Notes: generated from the letters alone by a model not told the origin. A stretch of DNA of 64,000 nucleotides from Saccopteryx bilineata (GCF_036850765.1 NC_089493.1:125618239-125682238), one strand, 5' to 3'. Shown: positions 1 through 11,999, counted from the first letter of the stretch. Made by a program: numbers and translations.

Positions 1-1059
1 TTCTAAGTGTACTGATAAGGAAAGAGCTCCAAGATATATTGTTACATAAAAAAGAGCTAGATGGAATAGTATGTTTCCATTCATATGAAAATATGTGCAC
101 TAGTGCATTTATTTCACCATATACACATATGCATGAAGGCTTGTCCATGCAAAGACTGTCTCTTGAAGGCTTCACAACCAAACAGTGCTTGCCTCTGCTC
201 AGGGAACTGGGAAGCAGGAAGGAAAGGGAGGGAGACTGGCTTTTCCCTGTATGTACAACACACCTTGTATCACAGCCATCAGACCCTTTCTGCCTCACTT
301 GTCTGTGTTCCAGCCTCAAGCAGCCACCAGCTCTCCAGGGGCACCAGTGCATTTCACAGAGGTGCCGCTTTGGTTCTTGCTCACAGTGTTGCTTCTTGTC
401 CTCCACCCCCCAGGGTGCATCCTTGTTGACATTGCCACCATGGACCACACCTAGTGCCTAAGAATAAACTTCCCTGGAGCAAATCCCCAACCAATTGGAG
501 AAAAGACCTAAGTGATAGTTTTTTCCTCCTGTCGCTGAAACACAGTCAAATCCAACTGCTCAGGGATGGTCCCTCAGGGTCGAGACCAGCTGCACTTAGC
601 TGCTGTGGCTCAGGAACTCCCCCCTTCCAGGCTCTCCTCAGCTCAGCCCCACTCTCGCCTAGATTGCACTTCCTAATAAAGGAAGAGCCCTGTAGCTTTC
701 TGCCCCTCGGCTCTGCTTTCTGGGGCATAGACAAAGCCAAGCCCTTTTGTCCCCTTGAGTTTTGTGCATGTGATGTGTCTAAATGCCAAGATGTACTTTG
801 GTTCTTCAAAAGGGGACTAGGTATAGTATACATATACTTTCAGTTCTCATATGCTTCCAGACCCCTTTTACAGGGAATACCTGTTAACCTCCTTGCATTC
901 CCTGGGACACGGTTGGGAAACCACACATGCCCTGGGCTGCTCTGAGTTCCAGTTCTGCTCCCTGCGGCTGCTCTAGACACGCTCCCTCTGCCCCATGACA
1001 ACCCTCTTGTAAAGAGAAGGCTGACTCATGTCCCTTATTCTTCCCCTCTTTTTCATTTA
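1..1059. other. Intergenic, no gene seen
   Basis: Unique-looking mammalian intergenic sequence. Open frames of up to about 160 codons occur on both strands, but none shows a recognisable domain, a plausible exon structure or codon bias. I see no young repeat here. Confidence 0.6.
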
Positions 1060-1342
1060 AGAACCTTTAGGTCCTTTAATAAGCAGCGGGCACAAGGGGG
1101 ACACATCCTGGGCCCCGACTTCTGAAGAGCCCCGCAAAACCCCAACTTTACACTTTTTTCTAATGACACCAAGTTTGGTTTCATATGTGCAATTTTAACA
1201 TTAATAGTACATAATATTTTTTATTTATTTAAAAATATGGTTAATATGTATTTTTATATTCCCTGTCTGTCTTTTTATTTTTTTAAGGGCTCCAATATTT
1301 TCTTCTGCACCCGGGGCCTCAACCTACCTTAATCTGCCTCTG
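1060..1342 (+). mobile_element. Non-autonomous hAT-type MITE, copy 1 (degraded 5' end)
   Basis: The body (GGGCCCCGACTTCTGAAG, then ACACTTTTTTCTAATGA, then a T/A-rich core and a terminal CCTTAATCTGCCTCTG) aligns with two other copies in the window at 5863-6140 and 43922-44077. The right terminal inverted repeat is well kept, ending in CCTCTG at 1342. The left end is eroded, so the start is approximate and no clean target duplication can be read. It has no coding capacity. Confidence 0.7.
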
Positions 1343-2341
1343 ATAAGGTCTTTGACAGACTTGCCCAAACCCTTCATCAGCTCAACCATTTATTCTCTAC
1401 TTGATACACTGTTTAATCTGTGACACCCAGAAATGAATAAATCTCGGGAAGTGGCTGACTAGCACAGAGGGAACTGAAGCTGTCACTCCCTGGGTTCTGG
1501 ACGTGCTGTCTCTGTGTGAGGCAAGGCTTTCCTGCTGAGAGGCTGTGACACACTGCAGCCTCTGTTGATCTCAGGGTCAGCAGACCCCACTTCCTGCCAG
1601 GTCTTTTACACAAGACTGGCTGCGAGCCAGCCTCCCATATCCTGTACTTAGGGCGTTGACTTTTCTGAGCCTTAAATTAAGGTGCAACACACCGCTGTGA
1701 CACTCTGTTGTGCTAGAATCAGCCCTGGCCCCAGCTGGCCAGCCAGGGTCGCTTGAATCCTGAACTGGTCATTGTGGCACAGTGCAGGGAGCTGGAGCCT
1801 TCAGGCTGGCTTTGGTCAAGTTCTGTCTGCTAGTAGGATGAGAACCAGTGACTCTGAAACACATGGGGTATCTATCTACCTTCCCAGTTGTGTGACAGTC
1901 CGCTTTCTGTGTCTGCGTCATCCAGCGGCCAGCGCTCACACACTCTAGGTAGAAATGGAACCATCCATCAGCCCATTGGGCTTAGGTTTGTTCAGTGAGC
2001 TATGAAACCACTAAATGACTCATGGTCCTGCCTACACTTGGGTCCATGGTCCATTTACCATCCACCTTTTCCCCTCCGGTGGCTACTACATGTGAAGACA
2101 CCTAGCACACTGTCTGGCCAAAAAGTCTAAGCAAGCTATGTGATTGTTCCTTTTTCCTCCCACCTCGACCCTGCTATGACTATGGTGTCTCCCCTCTTTC
2201 CTACCCCATAACCATGTGACTCCACCATGGCTTTGAGAAGTGCAGTGAGCTCTGTGGCACCCGTGTTTCTCCAGCTGTCCACTAGGGGGCACTGTGTGGT
2301 CCCTGGTAGTCCCCAGGGGCCGGCCTCGGAAAATCTCCATG
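1343..2341. other. Intergenic, no gene seen
   Basis: Ordinary mixed-composition sequence without a clear repeat or exon. Short open frames on the minus strand (for example 1413-1613 and 2086-2352) have no recognisable features. Confidence 0.55.
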
Positions 2342-2571
2342 TTAACTCCCATGGCTCGCCTGACCTGTGGTGGCGCAGTGGATAAAGCGTCAACCTAGAA
2401 ACACTGAGGTTGCCGGTTCAAAACCCTGGGCTTGCCTGGTCAAGGCACATATGGGAGTTGATGCTTCCTGCTCCTCCCCCTTCTCTCTCTCTCTCAATCT
2501 CTCTCTCTCTCTCTATCTCCCCCCTCCTCTCTAAAATGAATAAATAAATAAAAATTTAACTCCCATGGCTC
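2342..2571 (+). repeat. 16-bp target-site duplication pair around SINE
   Basis: The direct repeat TTAACTCCCATGGCTC is present at 2342-2357 and again at 2556-2571, exactly flanking the SINE at 2358-2555. A perfect 16-bp duplication is the signature of L1-mediated retrotransposition and implies a fairly recent insertion. Confidence 0.9.
2358..2555 (+). mobile_element. tRNA-derived SINE (bat type, short form)
   Basis: The head GCCTGACCTGTGGTGGCGCAG carries a Pol III A box (TGGCGCAGTGGATAAAGCG) and about 35 bp further a B box (GGTTCAAAACCC). It is followed by a TC-rich middle and an AATAAATAAATAAAAA tail. Perfect 16-bp target duplications flank it. This is the simple tRNA-head plus CT-rich-tail form; a related copy lies at 50671-50847. 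It is a transposable element and not a functional tRNA gene, since the cloverleaf is not kept. Confidence 0.88.
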
Positions 2572-3149
2572 TTGGAGCAAGGGAAGAAATCATAGGCCTA
2601 GTTTGCCTCCGTCTTGGGCTAGAAACTGGGTTTAATTTTCTCTGTGTTTCTGAATTCTAACCCCATTTGAAAGAACATCCAGAGCACCTCCAGGAACTTC
2701 CCTTCCCAGGACACAAGGAACAAAGACCCATGAGTGATGAACTTTACATGAAGTAAAAATAAAACAGAAATCTATTGCCCACTAGATTTATCTAATAAGT
2801 GAACAAATAATGCTAGTATGACTAAAGAAAAAGATGAAAACACTGGTCTTTATCCATGAAAAGGTAAACATTCTCTGTCATTGGGTTGTTGGGAAGATTG
2901 AATGCCATACCACATGGTCTCTCTTCTCCTAGCATTATAGGTATTTAATCTTTTGCTTTTTCTTTTGTACACCAGGAATACTGGTTCCAATTACTCTGGT
3001 GTTAAAGCTGCAAGTGGGTTTTAAAGACATCTAATGAATTAATGAATCTTCTTTTTACACAAGGGGAAGAGACAGGGCCAGTGGCATAGCCACAGTTAGC
3101 TTATCCTTCTTCTGCCTTTGTGCCTTCCAAAGGTAACAATGGACGCTAG

Positions 3150-3365
3150 CGCACCTTGAGTGCTTACTACCTCATAGTTCATGCACTTAACTCTCACAAC
3201 AGCCATATAAGGGAGGTATTATTTTTTTTAACTTTGCAAATGAGGAAACAGAGTCACAGAATGCTTAAGAGACTTGTTCAAGGTCACACAGCGAGAAATA
3301 GCAGAGCTGGGCTTCGAACCCAGCAGGCTAGCCTCGAAGGCTGTGCTCTGATCACTACACACACT
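3150..3365 (-). mobile_element. MIR SINE, ancient
   Basis: Read on the minus strand this shows the MIR order: a tRNA-like part with GGGTTCGAAG, the core (complement of CAAGGTCACACAGCGAG), then the complement of AAATGAGGAAACAGAGTCACAGA. Its divergence is typical of a pan-mammalian relic. Confidence 0.8.
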
Positions 3366-4637
3366 GTCACCTCTTCCACAGCCTCCATGGCTACAAATGC
3401 TTCAGGACCCAAAGGGTTGAAGCAACCGCTGGAGAAGAACGGTACGCTCTGCTTCTCCTGGCCCCCTGCAAGTCACCGTCCATACAGCTGCTGGCACTGT
3501 CCTTGTCAATCATAAGTCAGGTAATGGATGAGTGCCACTCCTCTGCTCACCTACTCCTGGGCTTTCCATGAGCCATCTCGTGTGGTTCCCTCTCCAACCC
3601 TTTCCCCACTAGTTCTCTCCCCTCTCTGCCCGTTTCTCTTCACCACCTGACACAGATTTGCGTGACCTGTTCCTTCCTCTTTATTGTTTTCCTTTGCCCT
3701 AAAAATCGGAGGGCCCTGAGCACATGGGGCATCACTTATGCCTAGCATGGCGCCTGTTTCTCAGCAAGCCTCGGATGCACCTTTGATCCAAGAAGGCCCA
3801 GATGAAATCACCCGGCCTTCTGGACTCCTTGGGCTCAGGTCCCACTGTCCCTCTGGGTGAACAGTGTCAGAATGGCCAGAGGCAGCTGCTTTTCTGTGGC
3901 CCCTATGTCTGGAAGAACCATTACCTGGCCCTCTGTGTGGTCAGTCTGGAGAGCTGGCAGGAAGCTGGGTTTGTAGGTGTGCAGCTGGGCAGGTCAGCCC
4001 AAGGACTCCGCTGTCAGGTTATAAAGGGCAGAGGGGAGCAGAGCTAGGGTGGAGCTAAGGCTGGGGCCAGGCCATGGGAGCACCCTTTGCAGGGCTACCC
4101 AGACCCAGAGCAGTACCATTTCCAAGGGTGCCTTCCTCGAGAGTCCAGTGTGGGTAGCCAGGGCTACAAGCACAGACTCTAGCCAGACCCCCACCTGCTG
4201 GCCACGTGACCTTGAGCACCTGCTTCCACTTGCTGAGCTGGCCTCTTTTGCACTCTGGGAGCACAATCTGTACCTTGTAAGACAGCTTTCAGGGTGCAAG
4301 TGGATGAGACCCTGGGTGGGAAGTGCCTGGTCTGAGGTCAGCTGACACAGAGGCTCACCACATGGTCATTTCTTCCTTCCTCGGCCTGGGGTTCCCTCAC
4401 CCTTTCCTCCCTTCCTTTTCCATCAAGTACCTTTGCCATCTCTCTCTTTCCTTCCGGGTCAAGCTTCCTGAAGAAGTCCTCCAAACTTACAGATGTTTTT
4501 AGTCACAGTCTTCTGGAGTCAGTGCTTAATATCCCTGTACACTTTGTTCCTAAGCTCAAGGGCCTGCTGGAACAGGGCATTGTAGCACCTTGGCCCCACA
4601 CAGGGATAGGGGAACGGGGACCAAGCAGGCCTTCTTT
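3366..4637. other. Intergenic, no gene seen
   Basis: GC-moderate unique sequence. Open frames at 3802-4345 on the plus strand and 3994-4299 on the minus strand overlap in several frames without domain features. I see no exon I would support. Confidence 0.5.
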
Positions 4638-4985
4638 TTGTTTGTTTTGGGTAAAATTCACATGACATAAAATTAACCATTTTAAGTGTGCAAATCAGTG
4701 GCATTTAGTGAATTCACAGTGTTGTGCAACCATCACCTCCATCTAGTTCTATTTTTATCAACCCCAAAGGAAACCTCATACCGATGAGGCAGCCACTCTC
4801 CATTCCTGTTCCCCTAGCCCCTGGCTGCTTTCTGACTCTGTGGATTTGCCTTTCCTGGATGTTTCAGTGAGATGAAACCCTCCAGCATGTGACCTTGGTG
4901 GCCAGCTTCTTTCACTCAGTGTGATGATGCTGAGGTCCTCTCTGTGTCAGCACTTCTTCCCTTTTCACAGCCAAGTAATGTTCCC
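4638..4985 (-). mobile_element. Old L1M 3' end fragment
   Basis: The complement reads as an L1M 3' end. The plus strand shows CATGACATAAAATTAACCAT, then AGTGTTGTGCAACCATCACC, then TTTCACTCAGTGTGATGATG, a familiar order in ancient mammalian L1 3'UTR and ORF2 tail sequence. It is heavily diverged and truncated. Confidence 0.75.
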
Positions 4986-5103
4986 CCACTCCCTTCTCAA
5001 TCAGAACAGAAGGCCAGTCCCACTGCACGTGCGAGTGGGGCCTTCCCTGTGGCCAGGAAAGGGGTGAGAACACCTGTGAAAGAGATTCAACCTGGAGAAA
5101 GAA

Positions 5104-5484
5104 AGAGAAGGAGGGGAAGGGAGGGAGGGAAGGAAGGAAGGAAGGAAGGAAGGAAGGAAGGAAGGAAGGAAGGAAGGAAGGAAGGAAGGAAAGAAGGAAG
5201 GAAGGAAGGAAGGAAGGAAGGAAGGAAGGAAGGAAGGAAGGAAGGAAGGAAGAAGGGAGGGAGGGAGGGAGGGAGGGAGGGAGGGAGGGAGGGAGGGAAG
5301 GAGAGAAAGAAGGAGGGAGGGAGGGAAGGAGAGAAAGAAGGAGGGAAGGAAGGAAGGAAGGAAGGAAGGAAGGAAGGAAGGAAGGAAGGAAGGAAGGAAA
5401 GAAAAGAGGGGGAGAAGGAAGGAGGGAAGGAAGTAGAGAAGGAAGGAAGAAAGGAAGGAAGGAAGAAAGGAAGGAAGGAAGTGA
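5104..5484 (+). repeat. Long (GGAA)n/(GGGA)n polypurine microsatellite
   Basis: About 380 bp of nearly pure purine built from GGAA tetramers, with a central block of GGGA tetramers at about 5254-5298 and occasional AGAAAG interruptions. All open frames across it (up to 202 codons on the minus strand) are repeat artefacts. GGAA is the ETS-family core motif. Pure purine-pyrimidine strand asymmetry also allows triplex (H-DNA) formation. Confidence 0.97.
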
Positions 5485-5854
5485 GAGAGGGAGACGCCAT
5501 TTGAACAATAGTGAATTCAAGTAGGAGGACTCAAGCAGATACAGCTTTTAAGCCATGAGGACTCATTCGGATAACACTAGGGTCAGGAAAGCATAGATGT
5601 CAGAGTTAGGTGGCCCAGGCTGGGCACAGGCCTCAGATATCACACACTCTATAATGTACTTCCCATCCCACCCACTGTTCTCACAACCTCTTTCACACAT
5701 GTTGTCTGGCAAGGCTGGCATGCCTGCAGGCCTGGGAAGGCGTGGGAAGTTCGCTGGTCCTCCGATCCCGCCCCCAGCGTTGAAGAGGACCTCCTCCTCC
5801 CTCTGCTGTGGAGGCTTGGTGCCGATCAGGGTCGCTGAGGAGCTAGCTGGACTG

Positions 5855-6148
5855 TCTGTGGCCAGAGGTGGATTTAATAGCGGGCGCACTGGGCGCGCGC
5901 CCTGAGTCCCAACTTCTGAAGGGCCCCGACACCTGAAGGACCCCACACAACTCCAACTTTACACTTTTTTCTAATGATACCACATTTGGTTTCATATGTG
6001 CAATTTTAACATTAATAGTACATACTATTTTTTATTTATTTAAAAATATAGTTAATATTTATTTTTATTTTCCCTGTCTCTCTTTTTTTAAGGGGCCGAA
6101 TATTTTCTTCCGTGCCTTAATCAACCTTAACCCGCCTCTGTCTGTGGC
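5855..6148 (+). repeat. 8-bp target-site duplication pair (hAT copy 2)
   Basis: TCTGTGGC occurs at 5855-5862 and at 6141-6148, immediately outside the CAGAGG...CCTCTG termini of the MITE. An 8-bp duplication is diagnostic of the hAT superfamily. Confidence 0.9.
5863..6140 (+). mobile_element. Non-autonomous hAT MITE, copy 2 (complete, 278 bp)
   Basis: The element begins CAGAGGTGGATTTAA and ends CCTTAACCCGCCTCTG, giving imperfect inverted termini of about 16 bp, and is flanked by perfect 8-bp duplications. The interior has a GC-rich head with GGGCGCGCGCCC and a T/A-rich centre (ACATTTGGTTTCATATGTGC, TATTTATTTAAAAATATA). There is no transposase frame, so it would have needed a hAT transposase in trans. 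It is the longest well-bounded copy of the family in this window. Confidence 0.88.
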
Positions 6149-7069
6149 CCCTCTGCAGAGATCATAGTTGTTGGGGACCCCACTGCTCAGCCCCTGGCCA
6201 GGGCGTAGGCCCCACACAGCAGTTCAGGGTGAGGTGCAGCCTCCTTCTCTGAGAGGCAGGCTTCCCTGGGAGAGTTTGATTCGGTACAGAGAGCCTTGTT
6301 GTCCTTGCACCTTAGAGCCCTTTGCTCCACCCAAACCTGGGGCTTAGCTTGTGTTAAGTCAGGGAGCTAGACCAACTGAAACATTGACTCATGTTAAGGT
6401 GGAAGGCTTTTGAAGCCCCAGGTTTATTTGAGTTTAAGGGTTTGGGGAGTTATAGATTCTCTTTCAATTTCAACCGATTTGCTAAGGGTTTTCCATCACA
6501 CTTCCCTGTTCTGTGTTGAACACAGGTTTATTAAGTGACTCACAAGAGAAATTCCTATTTGGGTTTGGTTCCTGGACCCACACACATGTGCAGTCCGTTC
6601 TGGTCTGGGGTTGAGGCTTCAGTTCAGAAGGAGGACGAGGCTAGCTGCTCACAGAGCAGGGCCAGGACACAGACACTACGGCCTGCTCTTGACCACCCCT
6701 GGGCCCCATGCAGGTCTGGGCCGACCTGGCTTGTGCTGCATTTAGACCGGGAGCCCCGGCCTTCAAACCCCAGTGAGTCCCCTAGGGGCGACACTGTTTG
6801 ATTGATTTTGAAACTGAGACAGTAAAACAGTTAATAAAAAACCGATATATCTGTGCAGAGGTGCTTTCCACACTGCCAGGCTCTGCGCAGATGAGCACTA
6901 TTCATCACGACTGCACAGCCGCCTGGAGAACTTCGCATGAAAGCGGGGGCTGCGTCCTTGCAACCAGGCTCCCACGGGGATCCCCAGCGTCTTCTGCCTA
7001 CCCTGGGCCTCCCATGCAAACGGAAATGTCTGCCTCTGGTGACCCGACTTGCCCTTTCTCCAAGGCAAC
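6149..7069. other. Intergenic, no gene seen
   Basis: Unique-looking sequence. Overlapping open frames at 6535-7370 lack domain features and run into an ancient MER5-like repeat, so I do not call them genes. Confidence 0.55.
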
Positions 7070-7275
7070 CCTTCTCAAAGTGGGGTCCCCAAGCCCACTG
7101 CAGTTCCCCACCTGGGAACATGCTAGAAATGCAAATTCTCAAGCTGCACCCCTACTTGCTAACCCCAAACTCTGGGGTGAGGCCCAGCTCCTGTTCCAAC
7201 GAGCCACTAGGAGATGGGAGTGCGAGCCTCAGCCTGGGCGGGACTGCTCTGCAGAGCACTCTCCACACTCCAGGC
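7070..7275 (+). mobile_element. MER5-like hAT fragment, ancient
   Basis: Shows CTTCTCAAAGTGGGGTCCCC near the 5' side, then CATGCTAGAAATGCAAATTC and ACTCTGGGGTGAGGCCCAG, in the order found in MER5A/B-type Charlie MITEs of eutherians. The 3' terminus is eroded. Confidence 0.65.
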
Positions 7276-7494
7276 TGCTGGCACCAGGGTTTCCCAGCCT
7301 CGTGTTTCTTCCCTGTCATAATCAGCTACTGCTGAGGCTAAAGGATGCATCCTGTACAGACAGGGGTTAAATCTGAACAGAGGAGAACACACTGATTCTC
7401 CAACACGGACAGCTGGCATGTCAGCTGATGAGAGGGAGGGCCGCTCTGGGCTGGGGTGGGTGTAGGAGCACTGTCTGCCCCACGCCTCCAACTG

Positions 7495-7672
7495 GTCCAG
7501 AGAATTGGGATGTGAGTTCAGGGCTGGCTGTGTGACTGTAGGCAAGTCATGTCACCTGTCTGTACTTCTCAGTTCTGGCAGCTGGCACCTGGGGATAATA
7601 ACAGGGCCTGTCTCATAGAGTTGTTGTGAGGATGTTTAATGTGTACAAGCTTTTAGAACAGGGCCTTGTGCC
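7495..7672 (+). mobile_element. MIR SINE, ancient
   Basis: Plus-strand MIR core: GGCTGTGTGACTGTAGGCAA, GGGGATAATAACAGGGCCTG, TCATAGAGTTGTTGTGAGGA. Diverged, with no target duplication left. Confidence 0.8.
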
Positions 7673-7679
7673 TCTACCA

Positions 7680-10600
7680 GGAACCAGCAGGAGTGCCACC
7701 CCACTCGGCTACTCCCGGGGGCCCAGGGCTCTGACCCTCTGTAGGTGGGCAGCGTCCCAGTGCCCCTGTCCCTGGAGAAGCAGAAGACCCAAAGCATCGC
7801 CTTGAGAATGGTGTCATCGCTCAGTCACTGGCACCTTCACCCTGAATGAGATCAGGTCCTGGCTGTTATTGGTCCCTGTGGGACCGTGTGGTCGCCAGGG
7901 ATGGAAGCCCCAAGAAACTGGCCTACGCCATCTCCCAGCTCCCGGGGGGAGACCAGAGAGGAGGGAGCAGCGGAAAAGCAAGAATGGACCTAAGAGGAAA
8001 GAGAGAAAACAGATGGAGACAAAGAGAAGGAACACAAGGGAAAGGAAAGAATGGGGACTGGAAGAGGAACACACAAAGACAGGGAGCGAGGGGTAAGGAG
8101 ACGGAACTGGGCAGAGAGGGAAAGGCCACCGCAGAGAGCACTGTCCCTCTGCAGCCTGCTGCTTAGCCAGATCACATCTGGAAGCAAAAGCCCAGCCCCT
8201 TCCAGCACCGGCCTTGGAAAGATGCAGGTGAGTGCATCTATCCCCACTCTGAAGCTAAGAGTGTCCATGCCAGTCTGGGGGCCCAACCCGGGGCTGGGCA
8301 GGGCTGGTCACCTGCCACCCACCCCTCCAGAACCTGAGGCTCTGTGAGTCCCAGCGAGGGAGCTGTGCCCGTGCTCCAGAACAAAGCTGACTTCCTGACC
8401 GGGCACATGGCTTACCTGAACTAGGGAAGTGGGCCTGGATTCCGACAGGACACACAGGCACCATGGACAGTGTGCTAATCTCTAAGACCCCCCACGACTC
8501 AGCACTTTCCAAAATGCCTATGTCCTGGAGGCTGGGGTCACACAGTGGCTGGATCTGGCCCACATACACGTTGACTTTAGCATACTCTGGTTCTTTCTTC
8601 CATTCAGTTCCAGTGCCTTCAGAAGGGAATGTGCCCTCATGTAGGCCACAGCCCCCACTTCTCCCTCTGGCCTTGTCCCCCTGGCCTCTTCAGGCCTTGG
8701 AGGTTGACTCCTGTCCTAGAGGAAACAGATGGTCCCAGGCAACCTCTCTGGTCTCTATGGAAAACTTAGTAAAGATTCACAAGCATTTGGTAACCCCCAA
8801 ATAAATGTCTGCTCAAGGTGGCAGATCCTAGCTTAGCATGTGGTCCCAGCCTGGAGCCCCCCCCCCCCCAGTTCGGCTGCCCCTGCCCTCTGAGGCCAGG
8901 CCTCTGGGAAAGAGAGGTTTGCAGAGGAAAGGCTGGGACTAGGAGTGGAGGGGTGAACCAGCGATGCCTGACCAGCTCCTCCCTGGGGAATGAACTCTGG
9001 AAGCCAGGGCGAATTTCAGGCTGGGGCCCAGGATGTTAAGATCTCTGTCCCTCTGAGTCCTCGCTCCCATTTGTTCTCTCTGTCCCCTCAGGCCATTTCC
9101 CTGTGGAGATCAGCAATACAAGCCCTTAGAAGACAAAGTCTGTTTGTTTGTCGTACCAGATCTTATCAGAGGTGGGGGTTGAGGGGGAGATGGCTTTAGT
9201 TCAGAGACTGCTCAGATACAGCCCCGGAAAGAAAAAAGAAGTCAGTGCAGGGGACCATCAGGGTCCCTGAGGTGGGTGGGGCCCTGCAGACTTGGTGACA
9301 CAGACTGCCCCACCCCAGGCCTGTGCTCACACAGCCATTGAACCCCAGTCAGGTGGCCCGTCTTGAGGACCTAACACTCAGCTGACCCAGCCAGGCTGTT
9401 TTTTGGAGGGATGAGGCCCACCAGACAGGTGATGCATTGCCCCCTCCCAGTTCACTTCTGCTCCTGCCAACTAGCATCTCACTCAGGCTCATAGATCCTT
9501 GGTCCTTACCAGATGGTTCTCACTGTTACCTGGACGCATGTGTTTTTATCTGAATTGTGCTTTTCATTTTGGTGTGCATTAGAAAAATACAATGAAGACA
9601 TCAAACAGGGGTTAAATGGATGTATTGCCTAGGAGGGAGCAAAGTTAAAAATGTTAGTTGATTTAAGAAAGTACATCAAGCCAATAACAGTGCAGACGGT
9701 ATGGGGATAAAGCTAAAAATTGTGGTGGAATGCAGAAGGCTGACGTTTGGAGAACCCTGTGCCATCCCAGACGAGGGTGGGTCCCCTCTCCCAGACAGTG
9801 GGCTATTCTGACTCCACCCTGTGGGCACAGCGGTAGAAACATGGGAAAGGCTGGCCTTCAGGGCACACGCAGGTGATACAGTGTGCCCAGCAGAGCTGGT
9901 CAGGGTGCCTGGTTAATGGGCATTGGCTCCTGTCTCCCCTCCAGCAGCCTGCACCCTGTGATCCTCCCCTACAGGGGTGCAGCGGGGAGCTGTCTTCTAG
10001 AAGGGGCACTGCCATCCTGCTGCCCAGAAGGTTAAGAAAAAGAGGCTTCAGAGAGGACCTGCTCTGGATATTTCACTCCTTAGGAGCCAGGAGGCCCTGT
10101 CCATCACTGACCGGGGGTCCATCACTGACTGGGGTCACTGTCTTCCTCCCCCAATGGGGTCACATTGATCATTTTGTGCTGAGTAGGAAATGCGATGAAG
10201 CAGGAAGTGCTGTGGGAAGTCTTCCAGGCATGGCAGGGGTCTGACTCCCTTCTTCCCTCTGCAGCCAGCAGGTCAGCCTCACCCTGCACCCCAGAGCCCT
10301 GGGAACACCCAAAGGAGGGGACAGAGGATGAGGGAACAGCCCTGCAGCCCTTCTCTGTAAGCTTAGCATCGCTGCAAAGGTTGACTGCCCACCATCATCA
10401 GGGAAATGGCTTTAGCTCAGAATCATTTTTTATGTGCCTGCTCAATAAAATAATTATTGATGGCTTCATCCATTTAAGTCACAATCAAACTAGCAGCCAG
10501 AATGCAGGGGCCCTATCTTCTATCACCAGAGCCAGAACTATTTTCTATCAATTCGCAAATACATTCACATTTAGGTGAAAAATTAGGCTATCTCGGATCA

Positions 10601-10980
10601 AATATATCAGAGGCCCGGGAGGCAGGAGGAGAGGGCTGAGTCCGAGGGCTCCTTCATTATTCACTAGTGAGGCGTGCGGAAGAACAGGCCAAGCCGCTCT
10701 CTGCCTGGGAGCAGGCACCAGCTGGGGGAGGGTGAGCAAGGCCCGGTCCCAGTGGACAGGACTGTCACTGGCCCCATGCAGGAGCCAGGTATACAGAGGG
10801 GACCGGCTCTCCCAAGGCAGGAAAACTAAAAATGTGAGAGTTACCCAGAAGACAGGCCCCTGCTTCTTTAGGTGCTAGCCATGGGCCAATTATCCAGTGA
10901 CTGTCAGCATCTGAAGATGGTGGGGGCAGACGGGAGGGAGAGCGAAGAGAGGGAACCTGAGCCACAGGAGAGAGATGCTG
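7680..10980. other. Intergenic stretch, no gene supported
   Basis: Mostly unique sequence of moderate to high GC with a C10 run near 8862-8871. Around 9513-9765 a block that starts near GGTTCTCACTG and ends near GGAGAACCC might be an eroded hAT relic, but I cannot confirm it. The block 10420-10600 is A/T-rich with TAAT-type motifs (AAAATAATTATTGATGG) and could be conserved non-coding DNA. Open frames in the stretch are short, overlap in several phases and show no domains. Confidence 0.5.
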
Positions 10981-10984
10981 CTGT

Positions 10985-11150
10985 GTGCTGGGCACTGTGC
11001 TGGGGCTTGGCCTCGACCATCTCATCAATCTCAATCCCCCTACTAACCCATGGAGGCTCAGAGAGGGCAATTCATTCCTACGGAGGTACACAGCTTGCAA
11101 AGGACAGAATTCGACTTTCACATCAAATCTGCCTGAACCCAACTTGGTTT
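10985..11150 (-). mobile_element. MIR-like fragment, ancient
   Basis: GCTGGGCACTGTGCTGGG, CCATGGAGGCTCAGAGAGGG and ACACAGCTTGCAAAGGACAG lie in the order of the MIR complement. It is weak but consistent. Confidence 0.55.
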
Positions 11151-11184
11151 CCGAAATGACCTCATTCAATAACCGATTAGTATG

Positions 11185-11185
<1 letters not shown>

Positions 11186-11232
<47 letters not shown>
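11186..11232 (+). repeat. (GT)n microsatellite
   Basis: An uninterrupted run of about 23 GT dinucleotides. Confidence 0.97.
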
Positions 11233-11233
<1 letters not shown>

Positions 11234-11999
11234 GGGGAGAGGAGCAGTACCAGGATAGTTTGCTTGCTTATTAGGGGGTTTTGTTTGGGTTGTGAAAGGA
11301 ATGTGTTTAGCCAAGACATCAGCACTGTTTGCTTTGTTTTTGCTTTTGAGAATTTAAAGGAATTGGAAGGCAATAAAGGAGAAACTCCTTTCTGGGTTGT
11401 AGAGGTGAGGTGGGTCTGGCTGGGCTGTTCTCACACCTCCACCCTCGTGAGGATGGCTGCCAGTGGGCCTCCCTGCCCTCCACCTCCTCCCCCTCCCCCA
11501 GAAGAAGCCTGCTCCTAGTGCCTGTTTACTACCTGTGTGCTGGGCTCTCTCTCTCTTCAGGAGTCTGTATTCTAAGCCTTATTCTTAATTATGGCTTGAA
11601 AGCCTGTGATCCTGGAGATGAGATTTCATAGACTGGCAAAGGGTATTTCAGGGTGTTGGAATGACCTCCTCGCACCTCCAAACTCATACCAAGTCTGTTT
11701 GGGGCCAGCCCACGTCTGTTCCGGGCCAGTTCCAGGCTTGTGCCTAAATGGAAAAGGCGCCCTGTGTGGGAGGCATAGATAGGAAGCATCTGCCCAGGGG
11801 AAACTTCCCACTATGTGACCCTTCTTTTTGACCCACTATGTGACCCATTTTAATTAACCAGAAGCCTCTTCATTTGTATGATGTTACCTGTGGAAGCATT
11901 TTACTTGTAGCATTTATTTGGGGAAAATCCCGGCCTGATACCCAAACTCAATTATGACCCAAACCCTCAACACCCATTGGTCCTGTTCAGAGGACCATC
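11233..11999. other. Intergenic, no gene seen
   Basis: Unique sequence. A small direct repeat of CCCACTATGTGACCC occurs twice within 11808-11846. I see no supported exon. Confidence 0.5.

Noticed and set aside
4912..5520. Open frames of 137-202 codons on both strands, made of Lys/Glu/Gly or Leu/Pro/Ser/Phe repeats
   Set aside because: They are translations of the GGAA/GGGA microsatellite; lack of stops is due to the repeat and not to coding.
9513..9765. Possible hAT relic between GGTTCTCACTG and GGAGAACCC
   Set aside because: The ends are only partly complementary and no 8-bp duplication can be read; kept only as a remark.
10765..11373. 202-codon minus-strand frame
   Set aside because: Crosses the (GT)n microsatellite (His-Thr repeats in translation) and a MIR relic, so it is not a gene.
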